Below, one piece after another: positions 7,874 through 19,524 of a stretch of 64,000 nt of DNA. The DNA is from Thioalkalivibrio sp. (GTDB lineage Bacteria > Pseudomonadota > Gammaproteobacteria > Ectothiorhodospirales > Ectothiorhodospiraceae). The stretch is from positions 1-64,000 of the forward strand of contig JAABTX010000001.1 of the NCBI GenBank assembly GCA_011389655.1, in the 5' to 3' direction. Under the pieces are notes generated by a model, which searched no databases, was not told the origin of the DNA, and saw only the letters and a list, made by a program, of their open reading frames with translations. The position numbers and the translations under genes are program-made. How positions within the stretch are numbered: the first letter of the stretch is position 1; each line of letters starts with the position of its first letter.

Positions 7874-9817
7874 ATGAATCAGGGGCGCGAGCAAAATCCG
7901 CGGGGGGACTCGAAGAGCGGACCCGGATGGGGTCGTGACGGGGATCGCGGGAATCGGGAAGGCGCCCGCAACGGCCTATGGGAGAAATGGCTGATCTTCG
8001 TCTGGCTCTCTCTCGCGGTCCTCCTGGCCCTGAACTGGATCGACGAGCGCGATCGGCTTGAACACACGGTACTGACCTACAGCGAGTTCCTGCGCGCGCT
8101 CGAGGCGGGGCACGTGGGCACAGTGACGCTTCGCGGCCAGAACATACGGGGCGAACTGACGGAATCGGGCCGCGAGGCGCTGGAGGTGGAGGACCCCGGT
8201 TCCTTCGAGACGGTGCGACCGGAACTGGCGGGCGAGGCCCTGCTGCAGAGGCTGCAGGAACTCGACATCGATATCGCGGCGGAACCCGTGGAGCGGCCGT
8301 GGTGGCAGCAGATGGTGATCCGGGCCCTGCCGTTTCTGCTGCTGCTGGCCCTGCTGGTGTGGTTCTGGGGCCGCATGCAGCAGCGGGCGATGAGCGGGGG
8401 TGGCGGTGCGTTCGGATTCGGGAAGTCCACCGCGAAACGGGTTCGCAGCGAGGATAGCGACACCCGCATGGATGACGTCGCGGGATCCGAGAATGCGAAG
8501 AAGGAGATCACCGAGGTGGTGGAATTCCTGAAGGAACCCGCCCGCTTCCGCGAGCTCGGGGCACGCATTCCGCGCGGCATCCTGATGATGGGGCCGCCGG
8601 GCACCGGCAAGACACTGCTCGCCCGGGCGGTGGCGGGCGAGGCGGGTGTTCCGTTCTTCAGCATCAGCGGCTCGGAGTTCATCGAGATGTTCGTGGGCAT
8701 GGGGGCCTCGCGGGTTCGGGACCTGTTCAAGCAGGCCAAGGAGGCGGCGCCGTCGGTGGTCTTCATCGACGAACTCGACGCCATCGGGCGCTCCCGGGGT
8801 GCCGGCATGGGCGGCGGACACGACGAACGGGAGCAGACGCTGAACCAGATCCTGTCGGAGATGGACGGCTTTGAGGGCGAGGAGTCGGTGGTCGTGCTCG
8901 CGGCGACCAATCGCCCGGACGTGCTGGACAAGGCCCTGCTCCGGCCCGGCCGCTTCGATCGCAAGATCACCCTGGATAAGCCGCACCGGGAGGCGCGCCG
9001 GGACATCCTGAAGGTGCACACGAAGTCGATCCCGCTCGCGGATGACGTGGACCTCGACCGTCTTGCCGCGGGGACCATCGGACTCTCGGGTGCGGACCTG
9101 CGCAACCTAGCCAACGAGGCCGCGTTGTTTGCGGGGCGCCGGGGGCTCAAGCAGGTGGACTGGGCCTGCTTCTCCGATGCACGGGACCGCATCCTTCTTG
9201 GTGAAACCCGCGAGCACGGGCTGTCGGACCGGGATCGCCAGATCGTCGCGTACCACGAGTCGGGACACGCCCTGCTGGCATACCTCCTGCCTCGGGCCGA
9301 TGCGCTCGAAAAGGTGACCGTGATCCCGCGCGGCCGTGCGCTGGGGGTGACGGCCCAGGTGCCCGAGGAGGAGCGGTACAACTTCAACGAGTCCTATCTC
9401 CGCGACAAGATCGCGGTGATGTTCGGCGGGCGTCTGGCGGAATCGATCGTCTTCAACGAGCTGAGCAACGGAGCGGAAAACGACCTGCGCGAGGCCACGC
9501 GCCTCGCCCGCAGGATGATTGCGCACTGGGGCATGAGTGAGCGCCTGGGTCCGGTGGCATTTCCCCAGCAGCAGGAGGAGGTCTTTCTCGGGCGGGAACT
9601 GGGCCAGCAGCGCGAGCACAGCGAGTCCACCGCGACTGCGATTGACGAGGAGGTCAGAAAACTGCTGGTCGACATCGAGGCCGGTGCGAGAGAGACCCTG
9701 GAGAAATACCGGGGCGCACTGGAGGCGCTTGCCCAGGCCCTGAAGGAGCGCGAAACCCTGGAGGTGGAAGAGATCCGGGAGATGCTGAAGGGCAGGGTAC
9801 GGGAAGGGCAGGCCTGA
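7874..9817 (+). CDS. ftsH: ATP-dependent zinc metalloprotease FtsH
   Basis: 647 residues. Order of parts: a glycine/charged N-terminus (1-35), transmembrane helix 1 (about 38-56), a periplasmic region, transmembrane helix 2 (about 150-172, [16 protein letters not shown]), an AAA+ domain with Walker A GPPGTGKT at 240-247, the pore motif [11 protein letters not shown], Walker [12 protein letters not shown], and the M41 protease domain with HESGH at 461-465 and third zinc ligand D537 in [10 protein letters not shown]. It degrades membrane and short-lived cytoplasmic proteins. The hydrophilic 35-residue N-terminal extension is unusual compared with the housekeeping protein, so this may be an additional paralogue; the rest of the genome would decide. 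Confidence 0.93.
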   Translation: MNQGREQNPRGDSKSGPGWGRDGDRGNREGARNGLWEKWLIFVWLSLAVLLALNWIDERDRLEHTVLTYSEFLRALEAGHVGTVTLRGQNIRGELTESGREALEVEDPGSFETVRPELAGEALLQRLQELDIDIAAEPVERPWWQQMVIRALPFLLLLALLVWFWGRMQQRAMSGGGGAFGFGKSTAKRVRSEDSDTRMDDVAGSENAKKEITEVVEFLKEPARFRELGARIPRGILMMGPPGTGKTLLARAVAGEAGVPFFSISGSEFIEMFVGMGASRVRDLFKQAKEAAPSVVFIDELDAIGRSRGAGMGGGHDEREQTLNQILSEMDGFEGEESVVVLAATNRPDVLDKALLRPGRFDRKITLDKPHREARRDILKVHTKSIPLADDVDLDRLAAGTIGLSGADLRNLANEAALFAGRRGLKQVDWACFSDARDRILLGETREHGLSDRDRQIVAYHESGHALLAYLLPRADALEKVTVIPRGRALGVTAQVPEEERYNFNESYLRDKIAVMFGGRLAESIVFNELSNGAENDLREATRLARRMIAHWGMSERLGPVAFPQQQEEVFLGRELGQQREHSESTATAIDEEVRKLLVDIEAGARETLEKYRGALEALAQALKERETLEVEEIREMLKGRVREGQA

Positions 9818-9878
9818 ATCTCCCGCGCCGCGGCCCTCGCGATGTCCCTGATGAAAACCAATGTCTGGAGACAGCATC

Positions 9879-10394
9879 ATGAGCCTTGACGACAAGCACG
9901 TCGCCATCCTTGTCGAGGATGGTTACCAGGAACTGGAACTGCACTATCCGCGCTTGCGCATGCTCGAGGCCGGGCTGCGGGTCTCGGTCGTGGGCGCCGG
10001 CAAACCGGAATACGCGAGTGCCAAGGGCTACACGGTGAAGGCGGACGTCAGCGCCGACGAGGTCGATGCAAACGGCATCGATGCACTGATCATTCCCGGC
10101 GGCATGGCCCCGGACAGGATGCGCCGGCATCGCGCGATGGTCGACCTGGTGCGTGCCGTGCATGAGCGCAACAGGCCGGTAGCCTGGATCTGCCACGGGG
10201 GCTGGATGGCGGTATCGGCAGACATCCTGCGCGGGCGGCACGCGACCTCTTTCCATTCGATCCGAGACGACATGATCAACGCCGGCGCCGAGTGGAGTGA
10301 CGAGGAGGTCGTCGAGGACGGCAACCTGCTGAGCAGCCGCACGCCGGACGACCTGCCCGCCTTCTGCCGGGCCCTGCTTGAAAGACTCCGGTGA
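9879..10394 (+). CDS. DJ-1/PfpI family glutamine-amidotransferase-like protein
   Basis: 171 residues, starting MSLDDKHVAIL with CTGGAG eight bases upstream. The fold markers are VAILVEDGYQELELHYP, ALIIPGGMAPD and the nucleophile elbow WICHGGW with Cys105; the acidic residue near VEDGYQE and the histidine next to the cysteine fit the family. Members act as proteases, deglycases or stress chaperones; the type cannot be set from sequence. It lies 61 bases after ftsH on the same strand and may be co-transcribed, which would fit a protein-quality-control role. Confidence 0.85.
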   Translation: MSLDDKHVAILVEDGYQELELHYPRLRMLEAGLRVSVVGAGKPEYASAKGYTVKADVSADEVDANGIDALIIPGGMAPDRMRRHRAMVDLVRAVHERNRPVAWICHGGWMAVSADILRGRHATSFHSIRDDMINAGAEWSDEEVVEDGNLLSSRTPDDLPAFCRALLERLR

Positions 10395-10445
10395 TGCCGG
10401 GGGCAGGGGGGATAAGCACGGGATTCACGGGGGCTGATTTACGAC

Positions 10446-10495
10446 GATTAACGGCGATTAACGATTAACGGGGACAGATTTATAAATCTGTCCCC
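10446..10495. repeat. Three GATTAACG repeats running into a perfect 26-bp palindrome
   Basis: GATTAACG occurs at 10446-10453, 10456-10463 and 10463-10470. It is followed directly by a perfect palindrome at 10470-10495 with arm GGGGACAGATTTA. A second, one-mismatch copy of the palindrome lies at 37624-37649. Such hairpins are typical of REP-type elements mobilised by IS200-like (RAYT) transposases; no such transposase is present in the window. Confidence 0.75.
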
Positions 10496-10655
10496 GGCGG
10501 GGCCGGTCCCTGGCGGCCGCCGGGGGCAGAGGCCCTCTACCAGCGCTTCGGCCCTGGCACGTAATCATGCGTGGCCGGGACCGGGCCTTACCGCCTGCGG
10601 GCGCCAAATCCGCAGGCGTCCCAGGTACATCACAAAGAACGAGGAGAGCGACGCG

Positions 10656-10943
10656 ATGGGTGAACGAGAGGAATACGTTGAGAAGATGAAGGCGAAGATC
10701 GAGGAGTGGAACAACGACCTGGCAAAGCTGGAGGCGAAGGCCAAGGAGGCCGATGCCGAGATGCGTGCAAAGTACGATCAGCAGATCAAGGAGCTGCGCG
10801 AACAGCGCGATGAGGCCGAGGAGCGGCTTCATGAGGTCCGGGAGGCGAGCGAAGACTCGTGGAAGAAGTTGCGCGAAGGAATGGAGTCGGCCTGGGACGA
10901 CATGGTGAAGGCGGTCCGGGACGCATCCGACCGCTTCCGGTAG
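10656..10943 (+). CDS. Small charged coiled-coil protein, copy 2
   Basis: 95 residues, opening MGEREEYVEKMKAKIEEWN, with a GAGGAGAG site 10-15 bases upstream. It is all-helical, without cysteine or signal peptide, and paralogous to 3638-3925 at about 65 of 95 residues; most differences are conservative (D/E, K/R). The best-conserved parts are the centre MRAKYDQQIKELRE and the block SEDSWKKLREGMESAWDD. The copies sit about 7 kb apart in different neighbourhoods, so this is a dispersed duplication. Possible roles are stress response or a DNA- or membrane-associated filament; nothing catalytic is visible. This copy precedes, convergently, the treZ-treY-glgX operon. Confidence 0.75.
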   Translation: MGEREEYVEKMKAKIEEWNNDLAKLEAKAKEADAEMRAKYDQQIKELREQRDEAEERLHEVREASEDSWKKLREGMESAWDDMVKAVRDASDRFR

Positions 10944-10995
10944 ACCGGCGGGCAGACCCCGGATCCTTGTCGCCCCACAAAGGCGCAGGGAAGGC

Positions 10996-12729
10996 TCAGG
11001 CGAGGATCGCCGCGCACTCTCCGGGGAGCTGGAGGGTGGTGCCCCGCAGCTGGATCCCGGGTGCGGAGCACAGTCGCAACGCAAGGTGTGCCACGTCCGG
11101 GGGCAGGGCCAGGGTCTGCGGCGCCTTACCCAGGTTGCAGGCCGTGACCATGCCAGAGCGCAGCAGGGCGATGCAGCGGCGGTCTTCGTCGACGGTCACC
11201 CGCAGCCGATCGAGACGGTCGTCGGCGAAGGCCGGGTGGCTGCGCCGCAGCCGGATCAGCGACCGGTGCCAGTCGAGAATCCCGGCATGGGGATCCCGCT
11301 TGCGTTCGTCCCAGTCCAGTCGTGAACGGTGGAAGCTGTCCGCGGCCTGTGGATCGGGAATGCTCTCCGGATCCCAGCCGAAGGCGGCGAATTCCTCGCG
11401 CCGCCCGCTGCGCACGGCCTCGGCGAGCCCCCGGTCCTGGTGGTCGGTGAAGTAGAGAAACGGGCTGGATGCGCCCCATTCCTCACCCTGGAAGAGCATC
11501 GGCACGAACGGGGACGTCAGCACCAGAGCGGCGCCCACCTTCAGCAGCGCCGGGGACAGCAGATGGCTGCTGCGTTCGCCGGTGGCGCGATTGCCGACCT
11601 GATCGTGGTTCTGCAGACAGCCGACGAAGCGTCGGCCCGGCACGCCGGTGGCCGGGCGCCCGTGGGTGCGTCTCCGGTAACGGGAGTAGACGCCGTCGTA
11701 GGCGAAGCCGCGGGTCAGTACCTTCGCCAGCTGCTCGAGTCTGCCGAAGTCGGCGTAGTAGCCATTGGATTCGCCGGTCAGCAATGCGTGGAGCGCGTGG
11801 TGAAAGTCCTCGTTCCACTGCGCGTCCAGTCCGTACCCGCCAATCTCCACCGGCCGTATCAGTCGCGGATCGTTGAGATCGCTCTCCGCGATCAGCACGA
11901 GTGGCCGCCCCGTGCGGCTCTCCAGCCCCCGGACCTCGTCGCAAAGCGCCTCGAGGAGGTGCACCGCGGAGGTGTCGATGATGGCGTGGACCGCGTCGAT
12001 GCGCAGGCCGTCGAAGTGGTAGTCGCGCAGCCACATCAGCGCATTGTCAATGAAGAAGCGCCGGACCTCGTCGCTGTGGACGCGGTCCAGGTTCACCGCC
12101 TCGCCCCAGGGCGTGCTGTACGCGTCGGTGAAATAGGGGCCGAACTGGGCCAGATAGTTGCCGTCCGGACCGAGGTGGTTGTAGACGACGTCAAGCAGCA
12201 CGGCGAGGCCGCGCCGGTGACAGGCATCGACCAGCCGCTTGAGTCCATCCGGACCGCCATAGGCGTGGTGCGGGGCGAACAGATCCACGCCGTCGTAACC
12301 CCAGCCGCGATCACCGGGAAACTCCTGTACCGGCATCAGCTCCAGGTGCGTGACGCCGAGCTCCGCCAGATGATCGAGCCGGTCCATCACCGCCTGGAAG
12401 GTCCCCGCAGGGGTGAAGGTACCGACGTGGATCTCGACCACCACCGCCGCGGCCAGAGGAGGTGCGCGCCAGCCCTGATCACTCCATTCGAAGGTCTGGT
12501 GGTCCACCCAGCGCGAAGGGCCGTGTACGCCATCGGGTTGCCAGGCCGAGCGCGGATCGGGGAACGGACCGTTGCCATTCACATGGAAGGCGTAGTCCAC
12601 GCCATGAGCGAGTGCGGCGCTCTCCAGCCGCCACCAGCCGCCGTCCTGGCGTGCCATCGGCGTACGGGTTCCGGCGCATTCCAGCAGCACCTGTTCCGCT
12701 TCTGGCGCCCAGACCCTGACCGCGGTCAC
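10996..12729 (-). CDS. treZ: Malto-oligosyltrehalose trehalohydrolase
   Basis: 577 residues, GH13 family. It releases free trehalose from the maltooligosyl-trehalose made by TreY. An N-terminal carbohydrate-binding module (RVWAPEAEQVLLECAG) precedes the barrel. Catalytic sites: nucleophile Asp in FDGLRIDAVHAI, acid Glu in VLIAESDLND, and the stabilising Asp in CLQNHDQVGNR. The family phrase GDRGWGYDGVDLFAPHHAYGG is present. The GTG start overlaps the treY stop in a GTGA, so the two are translationally coupled. It is the last gene of the glgX-treY-treZ operon. Cytoplasmic. Confidence 0.95.
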   Translation of the reverse strand: MTAVRVWAPEAEQVLLECAGTRTPMARQDGGWWRLESAALAHGVDYAFHVNGNGPFPDPRSAWQPDGVHGPSRWVDHQTFEWSDQGWRAPPLAAAVVVEIHVGTFTPAGTFQAVMDRLDHLAELGVTHLELMPVQEFPGDRGWGYDGVDLFAPHHAYGGPDGLKRLVDACHRRGLAVLLDVVYNHLGPDGNYLAQFGPYFTDAYSTPWGEAVNLDRVHSDEVRRFFIDNALMWLRDYHFDGLRIDAVHAIIDTSAVHLLEALCDEVRGLESRTGRPLVLIAESDLNDPRLIRPVEIGGYGLDAQWNEDFHHALHALLTGESNGYYADFGRLEQLAKVLTRGFAYDGVYSRYRRRTHGRPATGVPGRRFVGCLQNHDQVGNRATGERSSHLLSPALLKVGAALVLTSPFVPMLFQGEEWGASSPFLYFTDHQDRGLAEAVRSGRREEFAAFGWDPESIPDPQAADSFHRSRLDWDERKRDPHAGILDWHRSLIRLRRSHPAFADDRLDRLRVTVDEDRRCIALLRSGMVTACNLGKAPQTLALPPDVAHLALRLCSAPGIQLRGTTLQLPGECAAILA

Positions 12730-15375
12730 TGCGTGTCCTCCACCCGCTCGAGCAGCGCCAACGGGAAGGGCGCAAGCAGGTCGGCCACCAGGGCGTCTCC
12801 ATCACCCTCCAGCAACGCACCCGAAAGCCGGTTCCTCCAGCGTCCCGGCGGGATGGGCAGGCGCGTGTCCTGCCAGTCGCCGGCAAGGCCCAGGACCAGC
12901 CGTGGCACCACGACCAGCACGCCGCCCCCGCGCAGGTAGGCGAGCGTGTGTCTGGACCTGGATCCTTCTGCGACCACTGGTTCATAGCCACCCGTCGGGC
13001 CGAAGGCCTGCGGGCGGTCGCGGCGCAGCGCCAGCGCCTCGCGAATGACCCACAGCTTCGGAAGCCCCTCGTCGCCGCGAGCGAGGATCTGGTCGGCGGA
13101 GAGCGTGTCGAGCTCCGCGAGCAGGCGTTGGCGCTGTTCGAAGTCCACTGGTCGCCGGTTGTCCGGATCCACCAGGCTCAGGTTCCACAGCTCCGTGCCC
13201 TGATAGATGTCCGGGACCCCGGGCGCGGTGCACTTGACCAGGGTCTGCGCGAGGCTGTTCACCCGCCCGGGCAGGATCAGCGGGGCCACGAAGGCCTCGA
13301 CCATCTCCCGGAATTCGGAGTCTGCCAGCAGGTCCTGCGCGAAGTCCCGGATGGCCTGCTCGTAATCGGGATCGTTTTGCGTCCAGGTCGTGTGCTGCTT
13401 GGCCTCGCGAATCGCCTTTTCCATGTATGCGGTCAGGCGTTCGCTGTCGATCGGCCAGGCGCCCACCAGCGTCTGGTAGAGCAGGTATTCCGTCGCCGGA
13501 TCGGGGCCGTGGGCCGAACGGTGCCGGGCGTTGTGTTGCATCCAGGCCCGGACGGCCCGGCCCCAGGCCTGCGGGATCTCCGACAACAGCACCAGGCGCG
13601 CGCGTACGTCCTCGCTGCGCTTGCTGTCGTGCGTGGAGCTGGCCAGCATCGCGGTCGGATGCCGGATCAGGGAATCCCGGGAGGCCCGGTGAAACGCGTC
13701 CACCGACAACCCGAATTGCCGGGGGTCGCCGCCCACCTCGTTCAGGGCCACCAGGCGATGAAACCGGTAGAAGGCGGTATCCTCCACTCCCTTGGCCATC
13801 GCCGGTCCCGTCAGTTGCTGAAAGCGCAGCGCGAGTTCGGCCTCCAGATCACCCTCGATACGCAGAAGGAGCAGGGCCTGCAGGAACTGCAGCAGCTCCT
13901 CGTCGAGATGGGGGGCCTGGAGGTGAGCGTCTTGAATCGCTGCGCGGATGTAGCGTCTGTCGGACTCCGTGACCCTGGTACCCCCCATCACGTAGGTGCG
14001 ATAGACCGGAAAGGATGCCGCGACCTCAACGAGCGTCTGGTAGAGACCCTCGCGGCTGTAGTCGCGATGCCGGCGATGCCGCTCGCAGATCGTCACGAAG
14101 AGCGATGCCAGACGCTGGAGTTCGCTGCCGAGGACTTCCCAAAGGATCTGGTGCTTGCTTTCCAGGGCCACCTCCGCGAAGTCGGCGGATTCACCGGTGA
14201 TCTCCTGGTACAGCGTCGTCATGGGGCCTTCGCCGGAGGGATCGACGAAGAGTCCCTGCAGACGGTTCAGAAAGTCGTAGCCCGTGGTGCCCGCGATCGG
14301 CCAGTCCTGCGGCAGTTGCTCACCAGGCTCGAGAATCTTCTCTGCAACGATCCAGGCATCCGGGCAGGTCTCGCGCAGGCGGCGGAAATAGTCGGCCGGG
14401 TCGCGCAGCCCATCGGGGTGATCGACCCGCAGGCCGTCAACGACGCCCTCCCGTACCCACTGGATGGGCAGGGCGTGGACGGCGTCGAAGACCTCGGGGT
14501 TTTCCACACGCAGTCCAGCCAGGTCATTGATGTCGAAAAAGCGTCGGTAGCCGAGATCCTGGGCCGCGGTGGTCCACCAGGCGAGGCGGTAGTTCTGCCG
14601 GTCGATCAGCGCGTCCAGGGCATCGGGGTTCGCATTGATCCAGTCGAGCTCGACCTCGACCGCCGCGAGGGTTCCGGCGTCCTCCCGGCAGGCCTCGTCC
14701 AGCAGGCGGCGGATCACCTCCTGATCGCGCTGGCGCCGTTCCATCTGATCGCGAGAGGTGACCTGCGGACGCGGCAGGCGGGCGCAGGACTCCGCGAGGA
14801 ACCCGAGCAGTTCCACGCCGCTGCGGCGGTACACGCGCTGAAGCAGCGCGAACAGCGAGGAGGGATCGACCGGGAAGCGGTGCTCGTAATAGTGAAGCGT
14901 GAACACGCCCCCGGCGTAATGCAGCTGCATTTCGCCTGCCTCGAGCACCCGTCCGTAGTGATCGCCCAGTACCGGCAACAGGACCTTGTTCGGCCAGCGC
15001 TCCTCGGACGACTCCCAGTCCACGTCGAAGTACCGCGCATAGGGGCTCGAGGGCCCGTTCTCGAGCACGTCCCACCACCAGGGGTTCTGATCGCCGGCAA
15101 TGGCCATGTGATTCGGGACGATGTCCAGCACCTGTCCCATGCCGGCCGCTTCGACTGCCGCGCAGAGCCGTTGCCGCGCCGCCTCCCCCCCGAGCTCCCG
15201 GTTCACGCGGCCGGGATCGACCACATCGTAGCCGTGCGTGCTGCCCCGCGCCGCCTGCAGGAACGGCGAGAGATAGACATGGCTGACGCCCAGCTGCGCG
15301 AGATAGGGGACGACGGCGGCAGCGTCTTCGAGCGTGAAGCCGCCGTGCAGCTGCAGGCGGTAGGTGGCGACGGGT

Positions 15376-15386
<11 letters not shown>
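12726..15386 (-). CDS. treY: Maltooligosyl trehalose synthase
   Basis: 886 residues from the GTG at [13 protein letters not shown]; an in-frame extension to 15455 lies inside glgX and is rejected. GH13 enzyme that isomerises the reducing-end alpha-1,4 bond of glucans to alpha,alpha-1,1, making maltooligosyl-trehalose. Motifs: [21 protein letters not shown], nucleophile Asp in [15 protein letters not shown], acid Glu in [12 protein letters not shown], and [14 protein letters not shown]. The start overlaps the glgX stop by 11 bases and the stop overlaps the treZ start by 4, showing a tightly coupled three-gene operon that turns debranched glucan into trehalose. Confidence 0.95.
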
Positions 15387-17517
<2,131 letters not shown>

Positions 17518-17774
17518 GCGGTCTCCTTGCGCCTGGTGGTGGCTTCCGGGCATGCTCGTGGCGGCAGAGGGCAGCGGCGCGGGGCGCCGGCCTGCGGGCT
17601 TCGGCCACCGTGCGCCCCGGCCGGGGTCAGAATAAGCCCGGCGCCCGCCGATGGGAATAGCTGCAGGACGGGCCGGCGACCGGTGCAGGCGGCGTGCACA
17701 GGCGCATGCGCCGGAGACGGCCGGAGACAAAACGTCTGCGCGCGACCGCGCGCGACAGTGATCAGGAGCGGATC

Positions 17775-18128
17775 ATGACCGATGAACTGAGCGACCTCGA
17801 TCTCGTGAAGTGGTACTTCAATGTCTGTAACACCGCGCTCGCGACACCCAACGCGAATGCCGTCGGCAATCTCGTCGAGTCACTGGTGTTGAAGGCGACG
17901 CCGAACAGATTCATCGCAGTGGAACTTGTCGATGACGAAGGCAGGGCACTCGGCCAGTACACCACGCGCTTCGTGGACGGCCAGTTCGGTCCGGTGGAGG
18001 AGGGAGAGCACCACCCGGAGACCCGGTTCACGCTGCGGCGCTCGTTTCTGCGGTCGGTGGTGGACCGCAGCGACGAGTACGTCGAACATCCGGAGAAGCT
18101 CGACTGGTCGTGGATGCTGCCGGTCTGA
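17775..18128 (+). CDS. Small conserved-looking protein of unknown function
   Basis: 117 residues, starting MTDELSDLDLVKWYFN with AGGAG seven bases upstream. It is acidic and soluble, with no signal peptide. Mixed alpha/beta pattern: an N-terminal helix, a strand-rich centre (NRFIAVELVDDEGRALGQY) and a C-terminal WSWMLPV. I do not recognise the family. The clear start site, balanced composition and compact length make it a real gene. It is divergent from glgX and sits 124 bases before the LplT-like carrier, so it may be transcribed with either promoter region; no function is inferred. Confidence 0.65.
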   Translation: MTDELSDLDLVKWYFNVCNTALATPNANAVGNLVESLVLKATPNRFIAVELVDDEGRALGQYTTRFVDGQFGPVEEGEHHPETRFTLRRSFLRSVVDRSDEYVEHPEKLDWSWMLPV

Positions 18129-18185
18129 GGATGTGATCCCTCTCGGGACACGCGGTCAAACGCGGCTTCGGGACAGCGCTGCCGA

Positions 18186-18197
18186 ATGACCGGTCAT
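18186..18197. promoter_or_regulatory. Perfect 12-bp palindrome upstream of the MFS gene
   Basis: ATGACCGGTCAT is a perfect inverted repeat 56 bases before the start of the MFS gene at 18253. It could be an operator half-site pair for a dimeric repressor. Short palindromes also arise by chance in GC-rich DNA. Confidence 0.25.
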
Positions 18198-18252
18198 CCG
18201 TCGGCGGATGCCGCCCGGTGGCGGGAACCGCGGCGCCAGGAGGATCCCCCGA

Positions 18253-19491
18253 ATGGCCGGTTCTTCGGACATCAGGACCAAGGGTTTCGCGGCCTTGATG
18301 ATCACGGTGTTCATCAATGCCCTGAACGATAATTTCTTCCGCCTCGTCTTCATCTTCCTCGCATTGCGCGTATATGTGACCGAAGGGGAGGGGACGTTCT
18401 ACTACAGCCTGATCGGCTTCATCTTTCTGCTTCCCTTCGTGCTGTTTTCGCCCTACGCCGGCTTTGTCGGTGACCGTTTCAGCAAGAAGGCCGTGATCGT
18501 CGGCACCCGTGTGGCCGAGGCCGTGGTCCTGATGACGGCGGCCGTGATGCTGGTGCTGCACAACATGGCGGGCCTGTTCTTCGCCCTGTTTCTGATGGGG
18601 CTGCAAAGCGCGTTCTTCAGTCCGGTGAAGTTCGGCATCCTCCCGGAGATCGTCCGCGAAGAGGAACTGTCACGGGCCAATGGCCACATGCAGCTTTGGA
18701 CCTTCCTCGCGATCATCCTCGGAACCGCGTTGGCCGGATTCATCATGGGATGGGCGGGAGACGACCTGCGGATTCCGGCGCTCGTGATCGTCCTGTCTTC
18801 CCTCCTCGGTCTGGCATCGAGCGTGTTCGTCACCCCCACCGAGGCGGAGAGCGATCCGGCCCCCTTCCGGCTGAATGCCTTTGCCGACGTCGGCGCAGCC
18901 ATCGACGAGATCCGTCAATTCCGCACGCTGTTCCTGGTCGTGATGGGCATCGCCTGGTTCTGGGCACTGGGTACGCTGTATCAGCTGAACGTGCCGATGT
19001 TCGCCGAGCTGGAACTGGGGGTGGGGGAACTGCGCACCGGCATCATCCTCACGCTGCTGGCCGTGGGGATCGGCGTCGGCAGCATCGTCGCCGGGCACCT
19101 GGCCGGTGGCCGGATCGAGATGCGGCATGTGCCGGCGGGAATGATTTCCACGGGCCTGTTCAGCGTCCTGCTGTTCGTTGCTGGCGGCAGTTATGCCGCC
19201 ACCCTGATTCTTTCCTTGCTGCTCGGGGTCGGCGCGGGCTTCTTCATCGTGCCGATCTCAGCCTATCTCCAGAATGAGAGCCCCGCCAGACGGCGCGCGC
19301 GCTTCATCGCCGCAAGCAACTTCCTGGCCTTTGCCGCCATGCTCGTCGCACCCGTGCTGTTCTGGGTTCTCACCGGACCGCTCGGTGCCACGGCCGAGCA
19401 CATCTTCGTGTTCTCGGGCCTGGCGTCGATCCTGGTCGGCATCTACACCATTCATCTCTTCAGGCGCGGCACGCTGGACGGGATCTCCTGA
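18253..19491 (+). CDS. MFS transporter resembling lysophospholipid carrier LplT
   Basis: 412 residues, ATG nine bases after AGGAGG. About eleven or twelve hydrophobic segments; the start (TKGFAALMITVFINALNDNFFR) and the loop FSPYAGFVGDRFSKKAV are like the LplT and Aas-fused MFS domains that flip lysophospholipids across the inner membrane for re-acylation. Further family-like text is LQSAFFSPVKFGILPEIV. The matching acyl-activating/acyltransferase activity may be supplied by the fusion protein at 34924-37584, 15 kb away. The substrate is inferred from family resemblance only. Downstream, the phospholipase D-like gene is convergent. Confidence 0.75.
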   Translation: MAGSSDIRTKGFAALMITVFINALNDNFFRLVFIFLALRVYVTEGEGTFYYSLIGFIFLLPFVLFSPYAGFVGDRFSKKAVIVGTRVAEAVVLMTAAVMLVLHNMAGLFFALFLMGLQSAFFSPVKFGILPEIVREEELSRANGHMQLWTFLAIILGTALAGFIMGWAGDDLRIPALVIVLSSLLGLASSVFVTPTEAESDPAPFRLNAFADVGAAIDEIRQFRTLFLVVMGIAWFWALGTLYQLNVPMFAELELGVGELRTGIILTLLAVGIGVGSIVAGHLAGGRIEMRHVPAGMISTGLFSVLLFVAGGSYAATLILSLLLGVGAGFFIVPISAYLQNESPARRRARFIAASNFLAFAAMLVAPVLFWVLTGPLGATAEHIFVFSGLASILVGIYTIHLFRRGTLDGIS

Positions 19492-19524
19492 CTCGCGGAG
19501 ATCGGGTCGCACCCGTGGCGCGGA

